48,808 nt of DNA from OM182 bacterium MED-G28 (GCA_002457215.1 NTJZ01000017.1:1-48808), one strand, 5' to 3'. Shown: positions 26,555 to 35,736, counted from the stretch's first letter. Numbers and translations are program-made. The notes: generated from the letters alone by a model not told the origin.

Positions 26555-27724
26555 CTAAAAATATTTAAGCCATCCGATATGTTTATTTGCTTGCTTATAC
26601 TCTGCGAACCATCGAGTAGGGAAATAAAGGATAAAAGCTAGAATTGCAAACATGAACCAGATGTATCCAACACTAGGAAAAGCAAGATATACCCCATCAG
26701 ATGGACCATAGACAGAAAAAGCAGCTACATATAAAAGCTTCAGTACCGCTAAGTGCAGGGCATAGAAAAACATGGGTGCGGCCCCAAAATGAGACATGAT
26801 TAGCGTGAATTTACTATTTTGATTTTTCTCAAATAGCGCTAAAAATAGCAATCCTAAACTCAACATGGACAAGTTAAACATAAACGATGGAGGATATTTT
26901 GTAAGGGATAAAAAGCTCATTAATGTAGTTGAAAATTCACCGGTATTTATCCAAGGTGAATCACCATAAAAATTTAGAAATCGAATTACAGAAAACAAAA
27001 TAAGCCCGATAAGCCCAAAGGTAAACATTTTTGTCTGACGATTTTCAGGCGATGCGTTATTTGAAAACCATGGCCCTGCTAAGAATCCTAATACGATAAC
27101 ACCAATCCAAGGCAGTACTGGGTAGCTGGTTCTGGCCGTAATAAAATAAAAATCGATAATTTCTCGCTGATAAGCGATAGCCCAAATTATGTAAAAAGGA
27201 GAGTCTTCCCCCAACTTAAAACCGTCAAGAATATTGTGACCGGCCACAATAACAATACCAATAACTAACAGCATCTGGGGTGGGACAAAAATAAGCCCGG
27301 AAAGGGCTATCATGCACAGTCCTATGCACCAGATCACTTGGAGGAAGAACATATCTGGAGGATATTTACCTGCCCACAAAAATACTATTAATGTTAGTTC
27401 GAGTAATACAAGGAAAGCACCCCGCTTTAGAAGGAATTTTGATGTTTCAATCTTTGAATGTTTCTGTGAATAAAGCCATGCTGATAGACCGGTGAGCCAG
27501 ATAAAGACTGGTGCACATATGGAACTGATCATGCGTGTATAAAACAATTCGGGACTGGTGACGAAAATATCTACGGGATCGGATACTTGCTGATGAAGGT
27601 AGAAGGTTTCTCGTACGTGATCGATGAGCATGATTACCATTACAAAACCGCGTAATGCATCAATGGACTTTAGGCGATTGATTGATGATGGATCATCGTC
27701 TGAAGCTCTGTTTTCTTGACTCAT
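26555..27724 (-). CDS. Integral membrane acyltransferase, DUF1624 / HGSNAT-like
   Basis: A 389-residue polytopic membrane protein with about ten hydrophobic segments. The N-terminal signature RLKSIDALRGFVMVIMLIDHVRE is diagnostic of the DUF1624/YeiB/HGSNAT group; the His in LIDHVRE is the putative acyl-transfer residue. A second block, APVFIWLTGLSAWLYSQKH, follows. These proteins transfer acetyl groups across the inner membrane to sugars or similar acceptors. It lies upstream of an M14 deacylase on the same strand; an acylation/deacylation relationship is tempting but unproven. Confidence 0.87.
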   Translation of the reverse strand: MSQENRASDDDPSSINRLKSIDALRGFVMVIMLIDHVRETFYLHQQVSDPVDIFVTSPELFYTRMISSICAPVFIWLTGLSAWLYSQKHSKIETSKFLLKRGAFLVLLELTLIVFLWAGKYPPDMFFLQVIWCIGLCMIALSGLIFVPPQMLLVIGIVIVAGHNILDGFKLGEDSPFYIIWAIAYQREIIDFYFITARTSYPVLPWIGVIVLGFLAGPWFSNNASPENRQTKMFTFGLIGLILFSVIRFLNFYGDSPWINTGEFSTTLMSFLSLTKYPPSFMFNLSMLSLGLLFLALFEKNQNSKFTLIMSHFGAAPMFFYALHLAVLKLLYVAAFSVYGPSDGVYLAFPSVGYIWFMFAILAFILYFPTRWFAEYKQANKHIGWLKYF

Positions 27725-27833
27725 CAGATTTTGATTTCGAAAATATTAAGATTACTAACCTAAACGATTTTAAATTCTTTACAAGTGGCATATGGCCGCA
27801 CCAGAATATTCACTGGAGATACTTGACTATACT

Positions 27834-27968
27834 TGGCACCAACAGTTCGCCGAGATAGGTTTCACCTGCAGAGATAGCAGAGTCTCTAATCATAAACACA
27901 GCATTTGTAGAATGATGACTTTCTAATTCATCCTCTTGCTGCGCCATAATTTCGAACGCTCCCACTAG
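27834..27968 (-). pseudogene. 5' remnant of a second M14 deacylase gene
   Basis: Read on the minus strand, this stretch encodes LVGAFEIMAQQEDELE..., then AISAGETYLGELLVP. This matches the signal-peptide end and first strands (residues about 15-54, VLAQDDELI...SAGETYRGELKVP) of the intact enzyme at 25400-26500. The frame meets a stop soon after the match ends, and no start codon with a full signal peptide is left (TGA lies upstream). The next part of the homologous sequence is found 2.7 kb away at 25071-25111. It lies just downstream of the siderophore-type receptor gene. Confidence 0.78.
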
Positions 27969-28029
27969 CCATGATCAGTGTATTTTTCACACTAAAACTT
28001 TAGTGCGAAACTAACAATAATTCGCTGAA

Positions 28030-30207
28030 CTAAAAATTGTATCTGGTTGAAAATCTCCATCTGGTTGGGGCTCCAGGCTCCACCCAAACATCTGCATAGG
28101 AATTAGTATAGAACTCCTCGTCAAACACATTGTCGACGTCAATTCGGACACTCCATGAGTCGGATAGCTCAACTTGGCCAAATACTCTCGCTGTCGTGTA
28201 ACTAGGCAGGAAAAAATCATATGCAGTCCAACCTACTCTCTCATCGGTATAAATGGCACCAGCCCCAATTTGACCCATTAGCCCATTTAAAGAGATGGAT
28301 TTAGAGATCTGAATATTTCCTTGGTGTTTCGGTGAGTTAATCAATTGGTCTCCATCATCAATCTGCGCACCGAAGTCGGCATCTGGATTGCTGTTGGTGA
28401 ATTCTGCGTCTACATAAGCATACGAGAACCACAAATTAAAACCTGACCTAGTTTCGAATGCTGCATCAACTTCTATCCCGCGGCTCCGAGCCTCTCCGGC
28501 ATCAGCCGAAAACCACCCTTCTGCTCGCGCTTCCGGTCGATTATCATTAACAAGGATATTACTTTGATCAACGTCAAAGAGTGCCAAAGATACAGAGCCG
28601 GACACTTGATCGGTAACCGCTCCTTCAAATTTGAAGCCAAGCTCACTTGATTCAGTTAGGTTTGGATTAAATTGGTTTCCTCGAAAATCAGAACCTGCCT
28701 GCTGACGAAAGCCTTCTCCGTAGGAAGCATAGATACTAAACTCATGATTCAGGCTGTAAACAACTCCCAATTGAGGAGTAACACGCGAGTCGGAAGTGGT
28801 GACGGTTTTTGCTGGAGTGGAACGTAGATTAGTTAAATCTTGCTCAAAGTCATCCCATCGCAGCCCTAATCGAATTTGAAGGTTATCAGTTAAGTCGATC
28901 TGATCTTGAACATATACTCCTACACCATTCATTTCTTCCTCACGATTAGTATTTGGTCCCGGGATCGGTTGAGGATGTTGCCCGTAAACCGGATTGAATA
29001 CATCTAGAAGAAGATAACTCGCAGGATCAAGGGCATTAATATCCCCATTCGGACCAAACCAACCGGGACGATATCTTAATAACAACTGATCAGTATTAAA
29101 TTCGTCATAGTCGGAACCAAAAATTAGTCTGTGACGAATCGAGCCTGAGGTAAACTCCCCGGCTAATTCAGCTCTGAGTACGGTATAGTCGGTTTCATAA
29201 TCTCGAAATCTAAAAAATCTTGATAATGTTTTGCCATCTAAAAAGTACGTCTGGCGCCCGCCAAAATTTGGCTCAGAGGCACCGCCTTCAAAATCTGTCT
29301 CTCGGTAACCAAGGCCTGCTAAAAGACTCCAAGTATCGCTAAAGTTGTGTTGAAGCTCAAACTGGTGCCCAAGCACTTCTGTATCTATTGGTCCATCTCC
29401 AGGTTCCCCACTAAAAGTCTCCCTTGGTGAAAAGTCATATCGCTCTGAGTAGGCGACTCCGCGATCAAAGGGAACCTCTTGCTTTGTTAGTTCAAGCTCG
29501 TAAGTGACGTCGGTTTGGTCCGATAGCTCAACCGTTAGTGATGGATAGAATCCGTATTTTTCTATCTCCACAGTATCTCTAAAGCTGTCTGACTCTTCAG
29601 TGAAACCGACTAGGCGAATACCAACATTTTCTGCAGAACCTGCGACAGTTTGATAGTCTACCTCTAATCGTGTTTGGTTCCAGCGACCAAAGGTAGCTCT
29701 GAAATCGCCACCCGTTCTAAATTCCGGTCTTTTTGTGGTTAAATTGATGCTTCCGCCTGGCTCACCCCGTCCAAACAAAGCAGATCTTGGCCCTTTCAGA
29801 ACCTCCACAGATTCAATCCCTACAATATCTCTTGGTCCGCCAAAACCTCTACCGGCATTGAAACCATTGACTAAAATGGCACTAGGCAAATTAACATCCC
29901 CCGCGAATCCACGAACTGAGAAACTGTTCCAAAGTCCTCCAAAATTGTTTTGTCGCGCCACGGATGCTGAAAGATCAAGCGCGTCATTCAGATTTAAAAC
30001 CCCAGCATCTTGCAGTAATTGACTGTCAATAAGCTGATTAGCCGCTGGACTTTCCAAGTCGTCGAAATTTGCCTGATAGGCTCTTCGCTCTGATGTGACG
30101 AATATTGATTCAATAACGTCGTTTCCTTGCGCGAATAACTTCTGGCCAGGTATTAAGAATCCAATAACTAAAGCTGTAAACCAAAATTTGTTAGTTCTAT
30201 ATTTCAT
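28030..30207 (-). CDS. TonB-dependent siderophore-type receptor
   Basis: A 725-residue outer-membrane receptor of the FhuA/siderophore class. The signal peptide (MKYRTNKFWFTALVIGFL, cleavage near LFAQ) is followed by a TonB-box-like IESIFVTSERR and a plug with SVRGFAG, IESVEVLKGPRSALFGRGEPGGSINLTTKRP. The barrel ends in WRFSTRYNF with terminal Phe. The C-terminal IRLGLRWDDF, ELGFKFEG and VRIDVDNVFDEEFY blocks are typical of ferric-siderophore receptors. A longer frame starts at 30285, but ATG 30207 has gaagaggaa just upstream and gives a normal signal peptide. No Fur box was recognised, so iron control is not shown by the sequence. Confidence 0.93.
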   Translation of the reverse strand: MKYRTNKFWFTALVIGFLIPGQKLFAQGNDVIESIFVTSERRAYQANFDDLESPAANQLIDSQLLQDAGVLNLNDALDLSASVARQNNFGGLWNSFSVRGFAGDVNLPSAILVNGFNAGRGFGGPRDIVGIESVEVLKGPRSALFGRGEPGGSINLTTKRPEFRTGGDFRATFGRWNQTRLEVDYQTVAGSAENVGIRLVGFTEESDSFRDTVEIEKYGFYPSLTVELSDQTDVTYELELTKQEVPFDRGVAYSERYDFSPRETFSGEPGDGPIDTEVLGHQFELQHNFSDTWSLLAGLGYRETDFEGGASEPNFGGRQTYFLDGKTLSRFFRFRDYETDYTVLRAELAGEFTSGSIRHRLIFGSDYDEFNTDQLLLRYRPGWFGPNGDINALDPASYLLLDVFNPVYGQHPQPIPGPNTNREEEMNGVGVYVQDQIDLTDNLQIRLGLRWDDFEQDLTNLRSTPAKTVTTSDSRVTPQLGVVYSLNHEFSIYASYGEGFRQQAGSDFRGNQFNPNLTESSELGFKFEGAVTDQVSGSVSLALFDVDQSNILVNDNRPEARAEGWFSADAGEARSRGIEVDAAFETRSGFNLWFSYAYVDAEFTNSNPDADFGAQIDDGDQLINSPKHQGNIQISKSISLNGLMGQIGAGAIYTDERVGWTAYDFFLPSYTTARVFGQVELSDSWSVRIDVDNVFDEEFYTNSYADVWVEPGAPTRWRFSTRYNF

Positions 30208-30292
30208 GCTTTCCTCTTCCTTGGCATTCAACCAGAAAATCATAATGCGAAATTTGACGCACAAACTACAATAGTCAGACAACAAAAGACAT

Positions 30293-30307
30293 GCGACACT
30301 TTGTCGC
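30293..30307. promoter_or_regulatory. Inverted repeat upstream of the siderophore-type receptor
   Basis: Perfect 6-bp arms gcgaca (30293-30298) and tgtcgc (30302-30307) with a 3-base centre lie 86 bases before the receptor ATG, a plausible operator position. It does not match the Fur consensus. The rest of the 30208-30629 gap, upstream of the receptor on the minus strand, is AT-rich and shows no gene; the next gene upstream ends at 30630. Confidence 0.35.
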
Positions 30308-30629
30308 TTAACTTTGTTATTGTTTTTCCCTATTAAGAGAGGTTTTATTAATATTAGATTCGAATGTGAGGGTCGAGACTTTACTGGCTGTTGCAGACAA
30401 GTAACGTTAGGGCGACAATAAGGAAAAATTAATCAGAGTTTTTTATTAACGCAATCAGACTAAAGTATTCAAGTTCAATTATTTGAGGTTACCGAGCTTT
30501 AATTAACCTTCTGACACCAAATCAGCGATCGGCTGACTTCGGCCACTCATACTCTGTATCTCAAGAATGCAGTCGGTTGAATGCAGGATTTTCTGATTTG
30601 ACTGCTCCAAGGAGAGCTCTTTACATTTG

Positions 30630-31928
30630 TCAAGCTTCAGTAACACATCTAGCCGGATCTGACTCTGCAAGCACACGTGCTATGTTGCCAGAGTGGATAT
30701 AATCTGCAGCCAGTTTGCCTGCCATGGGTCCCCGCCCAAAACCGGATGACGCCAAGCCACTTACAATAAAAAGATTGTCGCGAATCGGAATTTTTCCAAT
30801 GATAGGCGAGCCATCGAGAGAAAAAGGCATAAGCCCTGCCCATGACCGCCCAATAGGTAAGTTTGCTACTAAGGGAATGGCTTCTGCTGCGTGTCTATGA
30901 TTCACTGCAATGCCAGCAGGGTCAGGTGTAGTGTTATAACCTAGACTTTCACGGTCTCCCCCAAAAATAATTTCGCCATTCTTTCTTTGTCGGCCATAAA
31001 GATGTCGCGTCATGCGCCTTCCATTTTTATGCGTCAGGTTTGGGGGTGTAACTTCATCAGACCCATTGTTCCGGCTCCAGTCGTAACTAGATATCGTAGA
31101 ACCAATCGTATGAAGTACTCGAGTCGGTAAGGGCTCAGTTGCCCACATTTGTCCCCGTATGGGCACAATAGGTATTTTGATTCCTACCATCTCGCCTACA
31201 GGACCACACCAGGCTCCTGTTGCAAGTACTACATTCTGGCAGCGGTATTCAGATGATTCAGTTCGAATTACATAGCCGCCCCCGCTCATGGGTGTAATGG
31301 AAATAACATTTTGGTTAGTATTAATTATCGCGCCTGCCACTTCAGCGGCATGTGCAAATGCGCGAGTAGTTTTTACTGGATCAGCTTGACCGCGCTGTGG
31401 TCGGTAAATGTAACCGGGTAATTCACCATTAGCTTCTGGTTCGATTGATCGTGCTTCTCTGGCCGAAAGTAATTCTATTTCGTACCCGTTGTTGCGCTGA
31501 GATACAACGTCATCCTGATAGTACTCATATTGCTCGTCGGTGTGGATTGCAGTCAGGGTTCCAGAAAGTCGGAACTCTATGTCATAACCCATATCAATTT
31601 GTATGCGTTTAAAAATTTCCACGCTGCCAGCGGTTAGATAGGAAAGAAGATCAGGATTGTTCCCCCAACCAGAACCACCAAGACCTCCCATGTTTTGTCC
31701 TGAGGCTTCTGATGCTATTTCGCCACGTTCAATTAAAATCACGTCATGACCTTGCTCGGCCAAATGAAAAGCGGTTGAGGAGCCAGCAATGCCACCTCCA
31801 ATAATAACGATGTCTGTATCATTGTTATTTTGTGCGGACAGTTTTTGAGGCAACATACTTGTGGCGGCGATTGAGCCTAACCCTGCTAGAACGCGACGTC
31901 TGTCTTTATCAATTTGATTCTTTGTCAT
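30630..31928 (-). CDS. Tat-exported FAD-dependent oxidoreductase, DAO family
   Basis: A 432-residue flavoprotein of the D-amino-acid oxidase/glycine oxidase superfamily. A Tat-like signal (KDRRRVLAGLGSIAATSML) precedes the FAD loop DIVIIGGGIAGSSTAFHLAEQG and the ERGEIASEASGQN block. The second FAD segment QNVVLATGAWCG and the C-terminal GLMPFSLDGSPIIGKIP...FIVSGLASSGFGRGPMAGK are family-typical. The enzyme would oxidise an amine or amino acid in the periplasm, passing electrons to O2 or a quinone; substrate unknown. It is divergent from modA; the ModE palindrome lies 215 bases upstream of its ATG. Confidence 0.92.
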   Translation of the reverse strand: MTKNQIDKDRRRVLAGLGSIAATSMLPQKLSAQNNNDTDIVIIGGGIAGSSTAFHLAEQGHDVILIERGEIASEASGQNMGGLGGSGWGNNPDLLSYLTAGSVEIFKRIQIDMGYDIEFRLSGTLTAIHTDEQYEYYQDDVVSQRNNGYEIELLSAREARSIEPEANGELPGYIYRPQRGQADPVKTTRAFAHAAEVAGAIINTNQNVISITPMSGGGYVIRTESSEYRCQNVVLATGAWCGPVGEMVGIKIPIVPIRGQMWATEPLPTRVLHTIGSTISSYDWSRNNGSDEVTPPNLTHKNGRRMTRHLYGRQRKNGEIIFGGDRESLGYNTTPDPAGIAVNHRHAAEAIPLVANLPIGRSWAGLMPFSLDGSPIIGKIPIRDNLFIVSGLASSGFGRGPMAGKLAADYIHSGNIARVLAESDPARCVTEA

Positions 31929-32130
31929 CTTTAACCCAGAGCATAATCAGTAAATGATCTTACAAAAACAGGGTAATTGGACGTATTAAATTTAGCAACT
32001 GTCGTTTCATTGCTTTGGCAGAAAACACGATTCTCAAACTTGGTAAAACTTCATTGAAAGGGCGTCCTGCCGGTAAGATATAAAACTATCCAAGGGGTCA
32101 GTCTGAGTTACCCTTTCGAGAATAAGCACC

Positions 32131-32174
32131 TTGATTTGAGAAATATCGTTATATAATATATTATATAACGATAT
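32131..32174 (+). promoter_or_regulatory. ModE operator and overlapping modA promoter
   Basis: A perfect 32-bp palindrome occupies 32143-32174; its left arm is atatcgttatataata. The core cgttatata...tatataacg matches the known ModE operator consensus. A -10-like tataat (32152-32157) lies inside the palindrome, with ttgatt (32131-32136) as a possible -35 at 15-base spacing. The modA ATG follows 23 bases after the palindrome. Molybdate-bound ModE should therefore block the promoter when molybdate is plentiful. ModE is encoded at the far end of the same locus. Confidence 0.92.
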
Positions 32175-32196
32175 ATAGTTCGGAATTTCAGCATAT

Positions 32197-32973
32197 ATGG
32201 TGGTTTTCAATAATTGGCAATTTATAGGGCTAGTTTTATTAACAGGACTGTCTTTTGTTCGTTCATCTATTGATGCTGACGAAGCAACAATTGCTGTAGC
32301 TTCTAATTTTTCTGCTGCCGCACAGCAGCTAGCTGCTGATTTCGAAAATAAATCGGGCCATAAAGTAAATCTTGTGTTTGGTTCATCGGGCCGTTTTTAT
32401 GCACAGATTTCAAATGCAGCACCTTTCGATGTATTTCTATCTGCGGATCAACAAAAGCCATTAGCGCTAGTTGAGAATGAACTGGCTATTAAAGACTCTC
32501 TTTTTACTTATGCACGTGGGGCATTGGTTTTATGGTCTGCTGATTCTGAAAAAGTTAATAACAGTGCAGATGTATTACGTTCTAACTCTTTTAATAAGAT
32601 AGCAATAGCCAATCCTCGGTTAGCGCCTTATGGTATTGCGGCTAATGAAGTAATCGAGCGGTTAGGTCTTAGCAATGATCTCTCGAAAAAAATGGTGTTA
32701 GGTGAAAACATTGTACAGACCTATCAGTTTGTTGCGACCGAGAATGCGGAACTTGGGCTAGTAGCGTATTCTCAAGTGTTTTTTACTGGCCAACTTTCAG
32801 CGGGTTCTGTTTGGATAGTGCCAGAAGAGCTATATGATCCTATAAGACAAGACGCAGTTCTTTTAAACAGAGGCCAAAGTAATAAAGCCGCTAGCGCTTT
32901 TCTAGAATTTGTTAAGAGTCCTGAAGGGGAAACAACTATCCAGTCTTTCGGTTATAGGACCGGGGAACCTTAG
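32197..32973 (+). CDS. modA: Molybdate ABC transporter, substrate-binding protein ModA
   Basis: A 258-residue periplasmic binding protein with a hydrophobic signal segment (residues 5-25) and mature start near DADEATIAVASNFSAAAQQLA. The ModA blocks LVFGSSGRFYAQISNAAPFDVFLSAD, ARGALVLWS, IAIANPRLAPYGIAANEV and GENIVQTYQFVATENAELGLVAYSQ are all present; the two serines in SNFSAA and GSSG contact the oxyanion. It is the first gene of modABC, with modB starting three bases after its stop. A ModE palindrome lies directly upstream. Molybdate is the likely ligand; tungstate cannot be excluded. Confidence 0.96.
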   Translation: MVVFNNWQFIGLVLLTGLSFVRSSIDADEATIAVASNFSAAAQQLAADFENKSGHKVNLVFGSSGRFYAQISNAAPFDVFLSADQQKPLALVENELAIKDSLFTYARGALVLWSADSEKVNNSADVLRSNSFNKIAIANPRLAPYGIAANEVIERLGLSNDLSKKMVLGENIVQTYQFVATENAELGLVAYSQVFFTGQLSAGSVWIVPEELYDPIRQDAVLLNRGQSNKAASAFLEFVKSPEGETTIQSFGYRTGEP

Positions 32974-32976
32974 CAA

Positions 32977-33669
32977 ATGTTTAGCGAAGGCGATGTCACT
33001 GCAATATTTTTAACCTTACGATTGGCAACAACTGTAACCTTAATTCTGCTTGTTCTTGGAGCACCCTTAGCATGGTGGTTGGCAAGAACCAATTCACGTT
33101 TGAAAGGTCCAATTGGTGCATTGGTGGCACTTCCCTTGGTGTTGCCACCAACCGTATTGGGTTTCTATCTACTCTTGACTCTGGGACCGAACGGACCTAT
33201 CGGTCAAGTGACCCAGTCTTTAGATTTGGGAACGCTTGCCTTCAGTTATAGTGGTTTGGTCATTGGGTCAGTTCTCTATTCTCTGCCTTTTGTTGTGCAA
33301 CCCTTACAAAATGCCTTTGAAGCCATTGGGGATCGACCGTTAGAGGTTGCTGCAACTTTGGGTGCGACTCCAATTGACCGATATTTTTCCATTGCAATTC
33401 CTATGGCGAAGCCAGGTTTCTTTACCGCCGCAATATTAGGATTTGCCCATACGGTTGGAGAGTTTGGTGTAGTGTTAATGATAGGTGGCAATATTCCTGG
33501 AGAAACGCGGGTGGTTTCTGTGCAGATTTATGACCATGTCGAAGCGCTTGCCTATGATGAAGCAAACCGATTAGCGCTGCTTATGATTGTATTTTCTTTT
33601 CTGGTACTTTTGTCAGTGTATGGCTTCCGAAAAAAATCTCAGCGCCAAATTTTGAGTTTTGGTTCCTAA
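32977..33669 (+). CDS. modB: Molybdate ABC transporter, permease ModB
   Basis: A 230-residue inner-membrane permease of the ModB/CysT type with about five to six hydrophobic segments. The EAA loop that docks to the ATPase is visible as LEVAATLGATPIDRYFSIAIPMAKPG. PLVLPPTVLGFYLL and FAHTVGEFGVVLMIGGNIPGETRVVS are characteristic ModB sequence. The gene starts three bases after modA and is followed 25 bases later by modC. Confidence 0.96.
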   Translation: MFSEGDVTAIFLTLRLATTVTLILLVLGAPLAWWLARTNSRLKGPIGALVALPLVLPPTVLGFYLLLTLGPNGPIGQVTQSLDLGTLAFSYSGLVIGSVLYSLPFVVQPLQNAFEAIGDRPLEVAATLGATPIDRYFSIAIPMAKPGFFTAAILGFAHTVGEFGVVLMIGGNIPGETRVVSVQIYDHVEALAYDEANRLALLMIVFSFLVLLSVYGFRKKSQRQILSFGS

Positions 33670-33694
33670 ATAAAAGTTTATAGCAACTATAATT

Positions 33695-34795
33695 ATGACG
33701 GCTGATAGCAACACAATTAACATCGCTATCCAACACAGGCTTAACAATTCGCGCGCGCAAACATTCTGTCTTGACGTAAATCTGCAACTGCCAGGGAAAG
33801 GCATTACAGCGATCTTCGGTGAGTCAGGATCCGGTAAAACTACATTACTGCGTTGCCTGGCGGGCTTAGAAAAAATGCTTAATGGAGAAATACATGTTAA
33901 AGGGTTGGTTTGGCAATCGGGCTTGGAAATTAAGCCAGTCCATGAAAGGCGAGTCGGTTATGTGTTTCAAGAATCGAGCTTGTTCCCTCATTTAAACGTC
34001 GAACAAAACATTAGCTATGGCGTTAAGCGTTCCCCAGTCATGCTAAGCAAACCTAACTACGAGAAAATCATTGAACTGATGGGACTCTATTCCCTGCTTG
34101 AACGATTTCCAGAACAACTTTCTGGAGGAGAGCGCCAGCGGGTAGCTATCGCGAGAGCATTGCTCATCGAACCTGATATTTTGTTGATGGATGAGCCACT
34201 AGCATCCCTCGATGGTAGGCGGAAGCAGGAGATCATGCCATATCTAGAATCAATGCATGAGAAATTCGATGTGCCGATTATTTATGTCACTCATTCTATT
34301 GATGAGGTTGCTCGACTTGCCGATCATCTAGTTGTTCTGCAAGAAGGGACTGTGATGACAGAAGGCCTACTTGGAGAAGTATTAGCCAATACAGATTTAC
34401 CTATAAAACTGGGCGAAGACACAGGCGTCGTTTTTGAAGCGAGGGTTGCAGAAAGAGACGATGATTGGAATTTATTGCGGGCAGAATTTTTAGGTGGTGA
34501 GCTTTGGGTGCGTGATGGCGGTGACTCTCTCGATCAATCTATACGGATCCGCGTTTTAGCGAGAGATGTAAGCTTGGCTCTCAATGCGCACACTGATACC
34601 AGCATAATTAATCGTCTGCGGTGCCGCATCGAGAAAATTCACGAGGATGAAGATAGGGCGATGTTGTTAGTTCGTTTGGTGGTGGGTGAGGTGAAGCTTC
34701 TGGCGAGAGTTTCCCGCCGGTCTGCTCATCAGTTAGCAATTAAGATCGGGGATGAAGTTTGGGCTCAAATTAAAGGCGTCGCTATACTTCGTTAA
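33695..34795 (+). CDS. modC: Molybdate ABC transporter, ATP-binding protein ModC
   Basis: A 366-residue ABC ATPase. Walker A is GESGSGKTT, the Q-loop follows in VGYVFQESSLFPH, the signature is LSGGERQRVAIARAL, and Walker B is ILLMDEPLASLD with the switch His in YVTHS. The C-terminal ~75 residues form the Mop/TOBE molybdate-binding extension typical of ModC (SIINRLRCRIEKIHEDEDRAMLLVRL). Length is normal for ModC. It is the last gene of modABC; its stop codon directly abuts the stop codon of convergent modE. Confidence 0.97.
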   Translation: MTADSNTINIAIQHRLNNSRAQTFCLDVNLQLPGKGITAIFGESGSGKTTLLRCLAGLEKMLNGEIHVKGLVWQSGLEIKPVHERRVGYVFQESSLFPHLNVEQNISYGVKRSPVMLSKPNYEKIIELMGLYSLLERFPEQLSGGERQRVAIARALLIEPDILLMDEPLASLDGRRKQEIMPYLESMHEKFDVPIIYVTHSIDEVARLADHLVVLQEGTVMTEGLLGEVLANTDLPIKLGEDTGVVFEARVAERDDDWNLLRAEFLGGELWVRDGGDSLDQSIRIRVLARDVSLALNAHTDTSIINRLRCRIEKIHEDEDRAMLLVRLVVGEVKLLARVSRRSAHQLAIKIGDEVWAQIKGVAILR

Positions 34796-35599
34796 TCAGT
34801 CTGCCATGAGAATTACACTCGAGGCTTTAAATAACGCACAGGCTTGGTCACCTTTTCTAAGGTTCAGTTCTTTAACACTTGCATTTGTAATTACACTGCA
34901 GAGCGTTTTGCCATCACCAAGGTCAATACTAACTTCACTGTTAACACCGCCTTTAATTATTTTACTGATTGATCCCGTTAGTTTATTGCGCGCACTGGTA
35001 GCGAGCTCACTGTCCTTGCTTAGAATGATCCACGATGATTTTATTAAAGCAACGGCATGACTGCCTTTTTTAAAGTGCATATTCTTTGCGCTGTTGTTTG
35101 TTATATGGGCGACAATCGTTGCAGAATCACTAATACTCAATTCAATTTCTGTATTTACTGCGCCGCGTGTAATTTTAATGATTGGACCGCGAAACTGATT
35201 TCTGGCGCTAGTGTGCAATGTCGTACTCCTTATAAATTTTGCTAAATCGTCCATTGAATGAAGACGAGTACCTAGCCTTTTAACAAACGCGGCATGTTCA
35301 TCTTGAAGCTCAGTAAAGCCCTGAATAATATCTTGCCCAAATTCGGTTAACTTCGTACCCCCGCCTTTAGCACCACCTGTTGCTCGAATAATCAGAGGGT
35401 TCTCGGACATATTATTTAATGCATCAATGCGATCCCAGGCTGTCTTGTAACTTATCCCTACCCGCTTTGCAGCACGAGTGATTGACCCACACTCATTGAT
35501 AGCAATGAGGAGTTCAATCTGTGAGGTAGTAAAAGACTGTTGATCTTCATTCAGAACAATTAAGCTGCCTTTCAATGATGAGGTTTTTTTAAGTGTCAT
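34796..35599 (-). CDS. modE: Molybdate-responsive transcriptional regulator ModE
   Basis: A 267-residue regulator with the full two-part ModE layout. The N-terminal winged helix-turn-helix has IAINECGSITRAAKRVGISYKTAWDRIDALN and the wing GGAKGGGTKLTEFG. A C-terminal di-Mop region has two repeats, starting SARNQFRGPIIKITRGAVNTEI and SARNKLTGSISKIIKGGVNSEV. Molybdate binding to the Mop dimer favours operator binding. Its operator is the palindrome upstream of modA; none was found in front of modE itself. It is transcribed toward modC with no bases between the two stops. It diverges from the metallo-hydrolase gene at 35737. Confidence 0.96.
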   Translation of the reverse strand: MTLKKTSSLKGSLIVLNEDQQSFTTSQIELLIAINECGSITRAAKRVGISYKTAWDRIDALNNMSENPLIIRATGGAKGGGTKLTEFGQDIIQGFTELQDEHAAFVKRLGTRLHSMDDLAKFIRSTTLHTSARNQFRGPIIKITRGAVNTEIELSISDSATIVAHITNNSAKNMHFKKGSHAVALIKSSWIILSKDSELATSARNKLTGSISKIIKGGVNSEVSIDLGDGKTLCSVITNASVKELNLRKGDQACALFKASSVILMAD

Positions 35600-35736
35600 A
35601 GCCAGTTCGACTCAGTGAATAGTGAGGAATTGTAACGCAGCACAGCTATTTCTTATTAATTTTGCAGTAGTATTTGACGCTTCAGCGGGCCAATGGCATA
35701 AGTAAGACTGCATTTCTAAGACTCAGGGCCATAATA

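Noticed and set aside
25060..28030. Insertion sequence or transposon as the cause of the split M14 gene.
   Set aside because: I looked for a transposase, terminal inverted repeats and a target duplication around 25111 and 27834 and saw none; only the gene fragments are supported.
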